Shown here piece after piece: positions 7,784 through 16,198 of a stretch of DNA of 64,000 nt. Numbering within the stretch: position 1 is the first letter of the stretch; every line of letters starts with the position of its first letter. The DNA lies in NCBI RefSeq assembly GCF_026340465.1, contig NZ_JAPEPC010000001.1:4841001-4905000 (forward strand), written 5' to 3'. The position numbers and the translations under genes were made by a program. This stretch comes from Streptomyces sp. NBC_01306. Lineage in GTDB: Bacteria > Actinomycetota > Actinomycetes > Streptomycetales > Streptomycetaceae. The notes beneath the pieces are model-generated. The model searched no databases, was not told the DNA's origin, and worked only from the letters and a program-made list of their open reading frames with translations.

Positions 7784-8461
7784 ATGACCAGCACGGGTAC
7801 CGGGGGGAAGGCGGCGGCCGCGCCGCGCCGCGCCAGGACGAACAAGGCGGCGTCGATCTCGCACGCCGCCTGCGAGGTGTTCGGGCGGGACGGTTACTCA
7901 CGCGCGAGCATCGACACGATCGCCGCCGAGGCCGGCGCCTCCACTCGTACCCTGTACAACCACTTCCCCGGCGGGAAGGAAGAGCTCTTCCGTACGGTGG
8001 TGCAGTGGAGCTCCGGCCAGGTGCGGGACGCTCAACTGGCCCTGCTGAAAAGGTATCTGGACGTGGACCGGCTGCCGCGCGCGGCGGATCTGGAGCGGGA
8101 CCTGCTGGCTCTCGCCCGTGCCTGGGTCGGCCTGATGGCGGAGTTCCGCAACCACTTCTCGCTGGTGCGGCACATCTATGCGGAGGCCGGACATGTCCCG
8201 GCCGAGGTCCTGGACGCCTGGCAGGAGGCGGGGCCGCGTGCGGTGGTGCGGCAGTTCGCCGTCGCGATGGCCGCGCTGGACGCGGCGGAGCTGGTCGATG
8301 TGCGCGGCGACCCCGCACAGGCCGCCGCGCACTTCATGACGCTGACGTCGACCGACATCGTGCACCGGTCGTACTGGGGCATCAGCCCGCTGCCCCCGGA
8401 GGAGACCGACCGGATCACGGCAGTCGGGGTGCAGGTCTTCCTGCGGGCGTACGGCCGCTGA
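7784..8461 (+). CDS. TetR/AcrR-family transcriptional repressor
   Basis: A 225-residue regulator. Residues 20-65 are the helix-turn-helix (ISHAACEVFGRDGYSRASIDTIAAEAGASTRTLYNHFPGGKEELF), matching the TetR consensus closely. The C-terminal part resembles the AefR-type ligand domain (LARAWVGLMAEFRNHFSLVRHIYAEA...). The ATG at 7784 follows GAAGGAGCG. It is divergent from the FMN reductase/exporter operon, with twin palindromes between, so it very probably controls that operon and itself. The ligand is presumably the compound exported. Confidence 0.9.
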   Translation: MTSTGTGGKAAAAPRRARTNKAASISHAACEVFGRDGYSRASIDTIAAEAGASTRTLYNHFPGGKEELFRTVVQWSSGQVRDAQLALLKRYLDVDRLPRAADLERDLLALARAWVGLMAEFRNHFSLVRHIYAEAGHVPAEVLDAWQEAGPRAVVRQFAVAMAALDAAELVDVRGDPAQAAAHFMTLTSTDIVHRSYWGISPLPPEETDRITAVGVQVFLRAYGR

Positions 8462-8566
8462 TCCGGTCCGGGCCGTACGAGTGCGTCCCGGCCGGAGAGC
8501 GCGAACAGCCTTTCCGAAAAAGGGCGTTGGCCTTTGCCACCGTACGGTCGGGTGGTCAGGCGGCGC

Positions 8567-9664
8567 TTACAGCTCCACCGTGACGCCGTCGCGCGCGGAG
8601 GTCCGCGCGGCCTCGATGACGTCCAGCGTCGCCGCAGCCTCGTCCGCCGTGACCGGCGGCCGGCCGCCGTCGCGCAGGGCCTTCGCGACACCCGCGTAGT
8701 ACGCCGGGTAGTCGCCGGGCAGGGTCGGTACGGGCGAACCGCCGCCCGTCAGCGGGGACTCGCCCGCACCGATGCGGCCCCACAGCGACTCGGGCTCCAC
8801 GCCCCAGTGCGCCGTGGTCGCGGGGCGCACGCCCTCGCGCAGCGCCGCCTCCTGGGGGTCGAGCCCGTGCTTCACATAGCCGGCCGCCGAGCCGAGCACC
8901 CGGAAGCGCGGGCCGAGCTGGGCGGTGGTGGCGGAGGCGTACAGATGGGAACGGACGCCGTTCGCATGGGTGAGGGCGATGAAGGTGTCGTCGTCGGCGC
9001 GTGCGCCGGGGCGGCGGACGTCCGACTCCGCGTACACCCGGACGGCCGGGCCGAAGAGGGCCAGCGCCTGGTCGACGATGTGGCTGCCCAGGTCGTAGAG
9101 GAGCCCGCCGATATCCGACGGGTCGCCGGACTCGCGCCAGCCGCCCTTGAGCTGCGGGCGCCACCGCTCGAAGCGGGACTCGAAACGCTGGACCTCGCCC
9201 AGCCGGCCCTCGGCGATCAGCTCCCGCAGAGTCAGGAAGTCGTTGTCCCAGCGGCGGTTCTGGAAGACGGAGAGCAGTAGGCCGCGTTCATCGGCGAGCG
9301 CGGCCAGCTCGCGGGCCTCGGCAGCCGAGCCCGCGAGCGGCTTGTCCACGACGACCGGCAGCCCGGCCTGGATCGCGGCGGTCGCGAGCGGTACATGCGT
9401 CCGGTTCGGGGACGCGATCACGACCAGATCCAGCTCGTCCGCGTACGGCCAGAGCTCGTCCGGGGAGCCGGCGAACCGGACGCCGGGGAACTCGGCGCGC
9501 GCCTGCTCCCGGCGCTCCTCGTTCGAGGTGACGACGGTGTCGAGAACCAGGCCGTCGGTGGCCGAGATCAGCGGTGCGTGGAAGACGGAACCCGCGAGGC
9601 CGTAGCCGACGAGTCCGACGCGGAGCGGGTCCGCAGTCGTGCGAGCGGTCATGCGAGCAGTCAT
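8567..9664 (-). CDS. Gfo/Idh/MocA-family NAD(P)-dependent oxidoreductase
   Basis: A 365-residue dehydrogenase. The Rossmann motif is RVGLVGYGLAGSVFHAPLI near the N-terminus, followed by VVIASPNRTHVPLATAAIQAGLPVVVDKPLAGS, where the EKP-type motif reads DKP with the catalytic lysine kept. The substrate domain contains GGLLYDLGSHIVDQAL, which holds the usual active-site D and H. The likely start is the ATG at 9664: a -10 at 9672-9677 places the transcript start on or one base before it, so it is probably leaderless. GTG 9673 and ATG 9652 are alternatives. It is divergent from a ROK repressor, suggesting oxidation of a sugar or polyol. Confidence 0.85.
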   Translation of the reverse strand: MTARMTARTTADPLRVGLVGYGLAGSVFHAPLISATDGLVLDTVVTSNEERREQARAEFPGVRFAGSPDELWPYADELDLVVIASPNRTHVPLATAAIQAGLPVVVDKPLAGSAAEARELAALADERGLLLSVFQNRRWDNDFLTLRELIAEGRLGEVQRFESRFERWRPQLKGGWRESGDPSDIGGLLYDLGSHIVDQALALFGPAVRVYAESDVRRPGARADDDTFIALTHANGVRSHLYASATTAQLGPRFRVLGSAAGYVKHGLDPQEAALREGVRPATTAHWGVEPESLWGRIGAGESPLTGGGSPVPTLPGDYPAYYAGVAKALRDGGRPPVTADEAAATLDVIEAARTSARDGVTVEL

Positions 9665-9671
9665 GCCAACC

Positions 9672-9714
9672 ACTTAAGCAACGGTGTTGCCAAAGTGCAA
9701 GTGTGCCGCACAAT
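9672..9714. promoter_or_regulatory. Divergent promoters with embedded ROK-type operator
   Basis: The palindrome GCAAC-GGT-GTTGC lies at 9678-9690. For the minus-strand oxidoreductase, TTGCAC (9695-9700) and TTAAGT (9672-9677) are 17 bp apart and the palindrome sits in the spacer. For the ROK gene, TTGCCA (9687-9692) and CACAAT (9709-9714) are 16 bp apart and the palindrome overlaps the -35. A repressor bound here would silence both genes at once. Confidence 0.65.
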
Positions 9715-9720
9715 GGGGGC

Positions 9721-10944
9721 GTGAACAGGAGCGAAACCGCCGGGTCCGGCGCCAACCTGCCCGCGCTGCGCAGCCATAACGCGGCGCTCGTGCTCGAACT
9801 GCTGCGTACGGCGGGGGAGGCAGGCATCAGCCGCCTCGAACTCGCCGAGCGGACCGGCCTCACCCCGCAGGCCGTCAGCAAGATCACCGCGCGGCTGCGG
9901 GCGGATGGTTTCGCGGCGGAAGCGGGCCACCGGGCCTCCACGGGAGGCAAGCCGCGCACGGTGCTGCGTCTGGTGCCGGGCGCCGCGTACGCGGTCGGGC
10001 TGCATCTGGACCGGGACCGGGTGAGCGCGGTGCTGGTGGACCTGGCGGGGGCGGTCGTCGCCGACCGGAGCACGGAGCTGGACTTCGGGGCGGGCGCCGA
10101 CGCGGTGGCCGGGGCCGTGGCCGATGCGGTGTCCCGGGTGGTGGCCGATGGAGTGTCCCGGGTGAGGGCGGGCGAGGTGCCACGAGTGGCGGCCGGAGCG
10201 GTGTCGCCGGTGGGGGTGGGCACGGGCGGGACGGATGCCGTCGGCGGCCGGCCCGCGGTCCTGGGCGTCGGGGTCGCCGCCCCCGGTCCCCTCGACCACG
10301 ACACCGGGGTGCTGCGCCGGGTCACCGGATTCCCGCAGTGGGACGGCTATCCGCTGCGCGACGCGCTCGCGGAACGCCTCGGCCTGCCCGTCGTCCTCGA
10401 CAAGGACACCAACGCGGCCGCCCTCGGCCTGGCGCTGCGTGGACCGGGCGACTCGTTCGCCTATCTGCATCTCGGGACCGGGCTCGGCGCCGGTCTGGTG
10501 CTCGGCGGCGCGCTCTACCGGGGGCCGCGTACCGGCGCCGGGGAGTTCGGGCACCAGACCGTGCAGCTCGACGGCCCGCTGTGCGGCTGCGGCGGCCGGG
10601 GCTGCGTCGAGGCGCTCTGCCTGGCCGCCGTCGCCGGGGGCGACCACGCGGCCGCCGCGCGCTTCCTCGGTGTCGGCGCGGCCAATCTCGTACGGCTGCT
10701 CGACGTCGACCGGGTGCTGCTCGGCGGCCGTACGGTGGACGCCGCCCCGGATGTCTTCGTACGGGGCGTGGGCGCCGTACTCGCCGAGCGGGCCCGGCAC
10801 GCGGGCGGCGCGGAGGCGGTCCCGGTGGCGGCGGCGGGTGGTGGGCGACGGCTCGTCGCCGAGGGGGCGGCACAGCTGGCGCTCGCCCCGGTGTTCGGGC
10901 ACTTCGGGCGGGCGGCGGTGCCGTTCAACGCCCGTAGGACTTGA
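9721..10944 (+). CDS. ROK-family transcriptional repressor
   Basis: A 407-residue protein with an N-terminal MarR-like winged helix (SRLELAERTGLTPQAVSKITARLRADGF, residues 40-67) fused to a sugar-kinase-like ROK domain. The ROK zinc motif is present (EFGHQTVQLDGPLCGCGGRGCVEALC: H, three cysteines). The ATP-binding segment reads VLDKDTNAAALGLALRG and GTGLGAGLVLGG. An insertion rich in VADGVSRV repeats (about 118-170) is low-complexity. The GTG at 9721 is placed by a -10 at 9709-9714, giving a leaderless message. It likely represses the divergent Gfo/Idh/MocA gene and is relieved by a sugar or sugar phosphate. Confidence 0.87.
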   Translation: MNRSETAGSGANLPALRSHNAALVLELLRTAGEAGISRLELAERTGLTPQAVSKITARLRADGFAAEAGHRASTGGKPRTVLRLVPGAAYAVGLHLDRDRVSAVLVDLAGAVVADRSTELDFGAGADAVAGAVADAVSRVVADGVSRVRAGEVPRVAAGAVSPVGVGTGGTDAVGGRPAVLGVGVAAPGPLDHDTGVLRRVTGFPQWDGYPLRDALAERLGLPVVLDKDTNAAALGLALRGPGDSFAYLHLGTGLGAGLVLGGALYRGPRTGAGEFGHQTVQLDGPLCGCGGRGCVEALCLAAVAGGDHAAAARFLGVGAANLVRLLDVDRVLLGGRTVDAAPDVFVRGVGAVLAERARHAGGAEAVPVAAAGGGRRLVAEGAAQLALAPVFGHFGRAAVPFNARRT

Positions 10945-11074
10945 TGACAATGGGCTGATCAGGCGGGAAGGTCCGGGGCATTCGGCGGTACGTGGTCGTG
11001 GCGGGCCCGGCGGGGCGGCGTGGTGCGGTTCGGTGTACGGAGCCCGGACCTACGCGATCAGCAAAGGCGTCCCC

Positions 11075-12076
11075 ATGCGACTGCGCAGTGCCCTCCCCAC
11101 CGGAGCGGCCCCGGCCGCCGCCACCTCTGCTCTGGCCGCCCTGCTGCTGCTTGCGGCCGCGCCACCGGCCATCGCGCAGGACGTCACCGCGCGGAATGCC
11201 GCTGTCCGGGACGGAAGCGACTCCGCGCCCGTCTGTGCCGACCGGGACGGCTCCGCCTTCCCGGTCGAGGCCAGGATCCACGGCGGTCCGACCTCGTATG
11301 TGCCCGGCGGCGCGTACGACACCTGGTCGCTCGAACTGACCAACACCTCCGACGGCGCTTGCCAGGACATCCACCCGGTCGTTGTCCTCGTCGACCGGGG
11401 CAGGGAACTGAAGGACAGTCAGATCCAGTTGGAGTTCAACGACCCCGCCGCGCACCGCTGGCGGCCCGTGCCCTTCACGACCACCGACGAGGACGAGCAC
11501 ATCGGCCCGTTCGGGGACGGAACCGACGGAACCGACGGGACTGATGGGACCGATGGGACCGATAAGGCGGGCAAGGCCGACGGGGCTGCCGGGACCGACA
11601 AGACTGCCGGGGTCGGCGGTTTCGACATTCCGGCGGGGCGGACCGTCTCCGTCCCGGTCCGGCTCGCCTTCGCCGATGGCACCACCCCGGACGACGTCAC
11701 CGCCAACGCCGCGGTCGTCCGGCGGCACGGCGACGACGGTGACTGGGTCGGAGAATCCGACGACTACAGCTTCGCCATCGACGGCGCCCCGCCCGCCGAC
11801 CCCACCAGGACGGACGTCCCCGGCGAGCGCGTACCCGGGGAACGCATTCCCGGCCGGGAACACAACGGGGACATCGGCGGCCGGATCGGCGTGGGGCCCG
11901 AGGTCGGCCCCCGTAACGGTGCCCACCGTTTCGCCGGTGAGCTCGCCAGGACCGGTTCGCACCGGCTGCGCACGCTGGGCACCATCGCCTGCACCAGCGT
12001 CCTGCTCGGCGCGGCTCTGGTCGTGGGATCACGGCGCCCGAGAATCCAGCGCCGCCGGCAGCAGCACATCCAGTAG
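11075..12076 (+). CDS. Secreted protein with C-terminal LARTG sorting signal
   Basis: The ATG at 11075 follows AAAGG and opens with a signal peptide (MRLRSALPTG, then an Ala/Leu core, ending near PPAIAQ at residue 35). The mature part resembles a small beta-sandwich domain with two cysteines. A low-complexity GTDGTDGTD run encoded at 11519-11563 follows, then a Pro/Gly/Arg-rich stem. Residues 290-294 are LARTG, followed by a hydrophobic helix and an Arg-rich tail (RRPRIQRRRQQ). LAxTG plus helix plus positive tail is the substrate signal of class E sortases in Streptomyces, so the protein is probably covalently anchored to the cell wall. No function is recognised for the exposed domain; 333 residues in all. 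Confidence 0.75.
   Translation: MRLRSALPTGAAPAAATSALAALLLLAAAPPAIAQDVTARNAAVRDGSDSAPVCADRDGSAFPVEARIHGGPTSYVPGGAYDTWSLELTNTSDGACQDIHPVVVLVDRGRELKDSQIQLEFNDPAAHRWRPVPFTTTDEDEHIGPFGDGTDGTDGTDGTDGTDKAGKADGAAGTDKTAGVGGFDIPAGRTVSVPVRLAFADGTTPDDVTANAAVVRRHGDDGDWVGESDDYSFAIDGAPPADPTRTDVPGERVPGERIPGREHNGDIGGRIGVGPEVGPRNGAHRFAGELARTGSHRLRTLGTIACTSVLLGAALVVGSRRPRIQRRRQQHIQ
11519..11563 (+). repeat. Five 9-bp repeats coding Gly-Thr-Asp
   Basis: Five in-frame units of the form GGNACNGAY run head to tail inside the LARTG protein gene. Third-base variation between units shows that the array is not brand new. It probably forms a flexible spacer. Confidence 0.75.
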
Positions 12077-12184
12077 CAGCAGATCCAGCAGCAGCGCAGC
12101 CCGTCGCGGTACAGCCCGTCGGAGTACAACAGCGGCACCACCGCCGTGGCGTGCCCGTTCACCCTGGTCTGGGACCATCGCCCC

Positions 12185-12946
12185 GTGGACTACCCGCACA
12201 GCCAGGCACCTGGCGCACCGATCCGCTCCGGCATCCCGGAGCACGGCCGCATCCCCAAGTACTACGCGGTCAAGGCTCATGTCTCGCTGCTCATGGAGGA
12301 GTTGGGCGAGGGCGAGGCGTTGCCCACCGAGCGCGTTCTGGCCGTACGGTACGAGGTGTCCCGCGAGACCGTACGGCAGGCGCTGCGCGAACTGGTCCTG
12401 GAGGGGCGGCTGCGGCGGCAGGGGCGGGGGACCGTCGTCGCGGGCCCCAAGCTCGAACAGCCGCTGTCGCTGGCGAGTTACACCGAGGGAGTGCGCCGCC
12501 AGGGCCGCACCCCGGGGCGCCATCTCATCTCGCTGGACCGTTTCCCCTGCCCCGAAGCGCTCGCCGCCGAGACCGGGCTCGGCCGGGGTGAGCCGGTCTG
12601 GCATCTGGAGCGGGTGCTGCTCGCGGACGACGAACGGGTCGGCCTGGAGAGCACCTATGTCGCGGTGGCCCGAGTCCCCTCCCTGGAAAGCGAGTTCGAC
12701 CCCGACTCCTCCTTCTACGGCTTCCTCCGCGACCGGCAGGGCATCGTCTTCGGTGACGCCGACGAGCGGATCGAGACGGTCCTGGCCACCCCGCGCGAGG
12801 CGCTGCTCATCGGAACGCCGCCCGCGCTGCCGATGCTGCTGATCCACCGGGTCTCCCGTGACACGGAGGGGCTGCCCCTGGAGCGTGTACGGACGCTCTA
12901 CCGGGGTGACCGGTTCAGCTTCACCACCCACCTCGCGCCGGGCTGA
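12185..12946 (+). CDS. GntR/HutC-family regulator of the phosphonate island
   Basis: A 253-residue protein. An N-terminal GntR winged helix (KYYAVKAHVSLLMEELGEGEALPTERVLAVRYEVSRETVRQALRELVLEGRLRRQGRGT) is joined to a UTRA ligand domain (residues about 95-245). The GTG at 12185 starts MDYPHSQAPG; the frame is open 13 codons further upstream without a better start. It is followed on the same strand by the oxidase-hydrolase-transporter genes, and a 16-bp motif repeated at 12998 and 19085 is its likely operator. UTRA proteins respond to small metabolites, here plausibly an aminophosphonate or its degradation product. Confidence 0.87.
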   Translation: MDYPHSQAPGAPIRSGIPEHGRIPKYYAVKAHVSLLMEELGEGEALPTERVLAVRYEVSRETVRQALRELVLEGRLRRQGRGTVVAGPKLEQPLSLASYTEGVRRQGRTPGRHLISLDRFPCPEALAAETGLGRGEPVWHLERVLLADDERVGLESTYVAVARVPSLESEFDPDSSFYGFLRDRQGIVFGDADERIETVLATPREALLIGTPPALPMLLIHRVSRDTEGLPLERVRTLYRGDRFSFTTHLAPG

Positions 12947-12997
12947 TCCGGGACGCCCGCACCGCGCCCGTACCCGGGCCACTCCGGTAACAGAAAC

Positions 12998-13013
12998 ATA
13001 ACGGGTCTAGTCC
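12998..13013. promoter_or_regulatory. Candidate GntR operator, copy 1
   Basis: ATAACGGGTCTAGTCC lies 77 bp before the oxidase start and is repeated exactly at 19085-19100. The core GG-N-CTAG-N-CC is a dyad of the type used by HutC-subfamily GntR proteins, and here it extends into GTCT-N5-AGAC (13004-13016). Four bases upstream also agree closely between copies (AAA then C or G). Confidence 0.75.
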
Positions 13014-13089
13014 AGACTTGTGGGGCTGTTCACCGTGCCGTTGCCCTGGGGTCGGTACCGGGACACCCGCTCCCAGCAGCGTTGCCGTC

Positions 13090-14211
13090 GTGAGAGTCAT
13101 CGTCGTAGGAGCCGGCGTGGTGGGAACCATGCACGCCTGGCACGCAGTGGAACGCGGCCACGAGGTCGTACAGATCGAGCGCGAGACCGAGGCGCGGGGC
13201 GCCTCGCTCCGTAACTTCGGGCAGGTGTGGGTCAGCGGGCGGGCCGGCGGGGAGGAGCTGGCGACCGCGCTGCGCGCCCGGGAGCTCTGGGAGGAGATCG
13301 GGAAGCGGGTGCCGGGTATCGGCTTCCGTGCCACCGGGTCGCTCACCCCCGTACGGAACTCCCTGGAACGGGACGTCGCGGAGGCCGCGTCGAAGCGGGA
13401 CGACGCGGCGGCGCGCGGGTACCGGCTGCTGACCGCGCAGGAGGCGCGCGAGATCAACCCGGCCCTCCGGGGTGAGTTCGAGGCGGCCCTGTGGTGCGGG
13501 CAGGACGCGGCCGTGGAGCCGCGCACCGCCCAGCTGGAGCTGAAGAAGGCCCTACTGGCATCCGGGAGATACACCTACATCGGCGGGCGTGAGGTCCGTG
13601 CCGTCGTCGGCGCCGGCTCGGTGCGCGACGACCACGGTGATGTGCACACCGGCGACGTCGTCGTCCTCTGCACCGGGGCCTGGCTCGGCGGTCTGGTGCG
13701 CGAACTCGCCCCCGAGCTGCCGGTCCGGCGGGTCCGCCTCCAGATGATGCAGACCGAACCGCTCGGCGAGCGCCTCACCACGTCCGTGGCCGACGCCGAC
13801 TCCTTCCGCTACTACCCGGCGTACGCCTCCGGGGCCCTCGACGCGCTCAACGCGCAGCAGGCCCAGGACCCGGTGGCCGCCGCACACCGGATGCAGCTGC
13901 TGATGGTGCAGCGTGCGGACGGCGGGCTGACCATCGGCGACACCCATGAGTACGAGCACCCCTTCGCCTTCGACGTGCGCGAAGAGCCGTACGAGCACGT
14001 CGCCCGCGTCGCCGAGTCCTTCCTCGGGCGCCCGCTGCCGAAGATCCGCCACCGCTGGGCCGGGGTGTACGCGCAGTGCACCGACACCGCCCGTGTCATC
14101 CACCGCGAGCAGGTGCGCGACGGCGTGTGGCTGGTCACCGGGCCCGGCGGGCGCGGCATGACCTGTTCCCCGGCGATAGCCGAAAAGACCGCGAACGACC
14201 TCGGATGGTGA
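13090..14211 (+). CDS. FAD-dependent oxidoreductase, TIGR03364-type (aminophosphonate oxidase)
   Basis: A 373-residue DAO-superfamily flavoenzyme. The N-terminus RVIVVGAGVVGTMHAWHAVERGHEVVQIER is a complete FAD-binding Rossmann motif, followed by RGASLRNFGQVWVSGR, and the C-terminus GVWLVTGPGGRGMTCSPAIAE closes the FAD site. The start is the GTG at 13090, directly before the Rossmann strand; the ribosome site is weak. Members of this subgroup travel with the phosphonatase-like HAD enzyme that follows here and have been proposed to oxidatively deaminate an aminophosphonate. It overlaps the next gene by 7 bp, so co-translation is likely. The exact substrate is unproven. Confidence 0.82.
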   Translation: MRVIVVGAGVVGTMHAWHAVERGHEVVQIERETEARGASLRNFGQVWVSGRAGGEELATALRARELWEEIGKRVPGIGFRATGSLTPVRNSLERDVAEAASKRDDAAARGYRLLTAQEAREINPALRGEFEAALWCGQDAAVEPRTAQLELKKALLASGRYTYIGGREVRAVVGAGSVRDDHGDVHTGDVVVLCTGAWLGGLVRELAPELPVRRVRLQMMQTEPLGERLTTSVADADSFRYYPAYASGALDALNAQQAQDPVAAAHRMQLLMVQRADGGLTIGDTHEYEHPFAFDVREEPYEHVARVAESFLGRPLPKIRHRWAGVYAQCTDTARVIHREQVRDGVWLVTGPGGRGMTCSPAIAEKTANDLGW

Positions 14212-14912
14212 GTGAGTTGACCGTGAACAAGCCGATCAATCTGGTGGTGCTCGACATGGCGGGCACCACCGTCGCCGACGGGGGTCTCGTCGAGCGGGCC
14301 TTCGCCGCCGCGGCCCGGCGGATGGGCGCCGAACCGGACTCGATGCTCGACCATGTCCGCGCCACCATGGGTGAGTCCAAGATCTCCGTCTTCCGGCACC
14401 TCTTCGGCGATGAGGAGAAGGCCCGGCAGGCCAACACCGCCTTCGAGGAGGCGTACGGCGAGCAGGTCGGCGCCGGACACATCGCTCCCGTCCCCGGCGC
14501 ACGCGAAGCCATCGAGCGGATGCAGGGCGAGGGCCGGACCGTGGTCCTGAGCACCGGTTTCGCCCGGGCCACCCAGGACGCGATCCTCGCCGCGCTCGGC
14601 TGGCAGGACCTGGTCGAGCTGACGCTCTGCCCGGCCGACGCGGGCGGTCGCGGACGGCCCTACCCGGACATGGTGCTCGCGGCGTTCCTGCGGACCGGGG
14701 CTGTGGACGGGGTGGAGCAGCTCGCGGTCGCGGGCGACACCTCGTACGACATGCTCAGCGGCGTACGGTCCGGGGCCCGTGTGGTGGCCGGTGTCCTTAC
14801 CGGCGCCCACGACCGCGGTCAGCTGGAGCAGCACGGCGCCACCCATGTCCTGGGCTCGGTCGCCGAACTGCCCGATCTGCTGGCACGGTTGGCCCCGCCG
14901 GTGCAGATATGA
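14205..14912 (+). CDS. Phosphonatase-like HAD hydrolase (TIGR03351-type)
   Basis: A 235-residue HAD enzyme. The nucleophile motif is VVLDMAGTTVADGG, as in phosphonoacetaldehyde hydrolase (DMAGTT), and the cap lysine that forms a Schiff base in PhnX appears to be kept in MGESKISVFRHLF. Motif II is VVLSTGFAR and motif III/IV is VAGDTSYDMLSGVRSG. It should cleave the C-P bond of a phosphono-aldehyde made by the preceding oxidase. The start overlaps the oxidase stop (ATGGTGA), and its own stop overlaps the next start (ATGA), which shows tight translational coupling. Confidence 0.85.
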   Translation: MVSELTVNKPINLVVLDMAGTTVADGGLVERAFAAAARRMGAEPDSMLDHVRATMGESKISVFRHLFGDEEKARQANTAFEEAYGEQVGAGHIAPVPGAREAIERMQGEGRTVVLSTGFARATQDAILAALGWQDLVELTLCPADAGGRGRPYPDMVLAAFLRTGAVDGVEQLAVAGDTSYDMLSGVRSGARVVAGVLTGAHDRGQLEQHGATHVLGSVAELPDLLARLAPPVQI

Positions 14913-16198
14913 CCAGCAGCACCAGCAGCACCAGCAGCACCAGCAGCACCAGCACCAGCGCCGGCACCACCAGCGGCATCCGCTTCGACGGGGTCTCGGT
15001 CGCGTACGGCGCCAGGGGCAGGAGCGGCGGGACCACCGTTCTGGACTCGCTGGATCTGACCGTCGAGCCCGGTGAGGTGATGGCCCTGCTCGGCCCCTCG
15101 GGATCGGGCAAGACCACCGCCCTGCGCGCCGTCGCCGGCTTCGTCCAGCCCGTCGCCGGGCGGGTCCTCATCGGTGGCCGCGACGTGACACAACTGCCCC
15201 CGCACCGGCGGGGCGTCGGCATGGTCGTCCAGCAGTACGCGCTCTTCCCGCACATGCGCGTCGAGGACAATGTCGCCTTCGGCCTGCGGGCGCAGAAGGT
15301 GTCCAGGGGCGAGATCCCGGAGCGCGTCGCCGAAGCGCTCGGGATGACGGGCATGGCCTCCTACGCCAAGCGCTACCCGCGCGAACTCTCCGGCGGCCAG
15401 CAGCAGCGCGTCGCCATCGCGCGGGCCCTGGCCATCCGGCCCGGGGTACTGCTCCTCGACGAGCCGCTCTCCGCACTCGACGCCCAGCTGAGGTCCGGGA
15501 TGCTGGCCGAACTGGCCCGACTGCACCGTGAGTTGCCCGAGGTGTCGATCCTCTACGTCACACACGACCAGGTCGAGGCGCTCACGCTGGCTGACCGTAT
15601 CGCTGTGATGGACCGCGCCCGGCTCCAGGACTGCGGGACCCCGCAGGAGCTGTACCGCCGCCCCCGCACCGAGTTCACCGCCTCCTTCGTCGGCAACGCC
15701 AATCTCCTGCCGGTCACGGTACGGAGCGCGGCAGCAGGCGCCGACGGCGGCGCCGTGGTCTCCTTCGCCGGTACGGAGCTGACCGTGACCGGTACGGACG
15801 GCGCCACCGCGGGCGCCACGGCCACCCTGTGCGTACGCCCGCATCTGGTCGGGCTGGGCGAGGGCCCGAACGCCCTGCGCGGCAGGATCGCCGAGGTCCA
15901 GTGGCGCGGCTCCACCCACCGGCTGCTCGTCGACGTGGACGGCCACCGGGTCAAGGCCGATGTGCGCGAACTGCGCGAGACCCCGGCGCTGGGCGACGCG
16001 GCGACGCTGCACTTCGCCGCCGAGGACGCGGTGCTGCTCACAGCAGGCGTGACAGCGGGGGAGACACCGGGCGGGTCACTGGGCGGGACGGCAGCGGTTA
16101 CCGCCACACCGGACCCGACGACACCCGGCGGTATCGCCGACAGGGCCGCAGGGGCATCAACACCGGCGAACGCGGGCGCGGGAGTGTCCGATGGCTAG
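14909..16198 (+). CDS. ABC transporter ATPase, 2-aminoethylphosphonate type
   Basis: A 429-residue ATPase with Walker A GPSGSGKTT, signature LSGGQQQRVAIARAL, Walker B LLLDEPLSALD and the H-loop VTHDQ. Residues about 270-370 form the regulatory TOBE part found in CysA/PotA/PhnT-like ATPases. Two oddities: residues 3-18 are an STSSTSSTS run encoded by 9-bp ACCAGCAGC repeats, and the last 50 residues are a Gly/Ala/Thr tail of low complexity. The start overlaps the HAD gene by ATGA. It powers the two permeases that follow in uptake of an aminophosphonate. Confidence 0.87.
   Translation: MTSSTSSTSSTSSTSTSAGTTSGIRFDGVSVAYGARGRSGGTTVLDSLDLTVEPGEVMALLGPSGSGKTTALRAVAGFVQPVAGRVLIGGRDVTQLPPHRRGVGMVVQQYALFPHMRVEDNVAFGLRAQKVSRGEIPERVAEALGMTGMASYAKRYPRELSGGQQQRVAIARALAIRPGVLLLDEPLSALDAQLRSGMLAELARLHRELPEVSILYVTHDQVEALTLADRIAVMDRARLQDCGTPQELYRRPRTEFTASFVGNANLLPVTVRSAAAGADGGAVVSFAGTELTVTGTDGATAGATATLCVRPHLVGLGEGPNALRGRIAEVQWRGSTHRLLVDVDGHRVKADVRELRETPALGDAATLHFAAEDAVLLTAGVTAGETPGGSLGGTAAVTATPDPTTPGGIADRAAGASTPANAGAGVSDG

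Noticed and set aside
12998..13013. DasR site
   Set aside because: The core reads GGTCTAGTCC rather than GGTCTAGACC; the exact copy at 19085 and the local GntR gene fit a separate regulator better.
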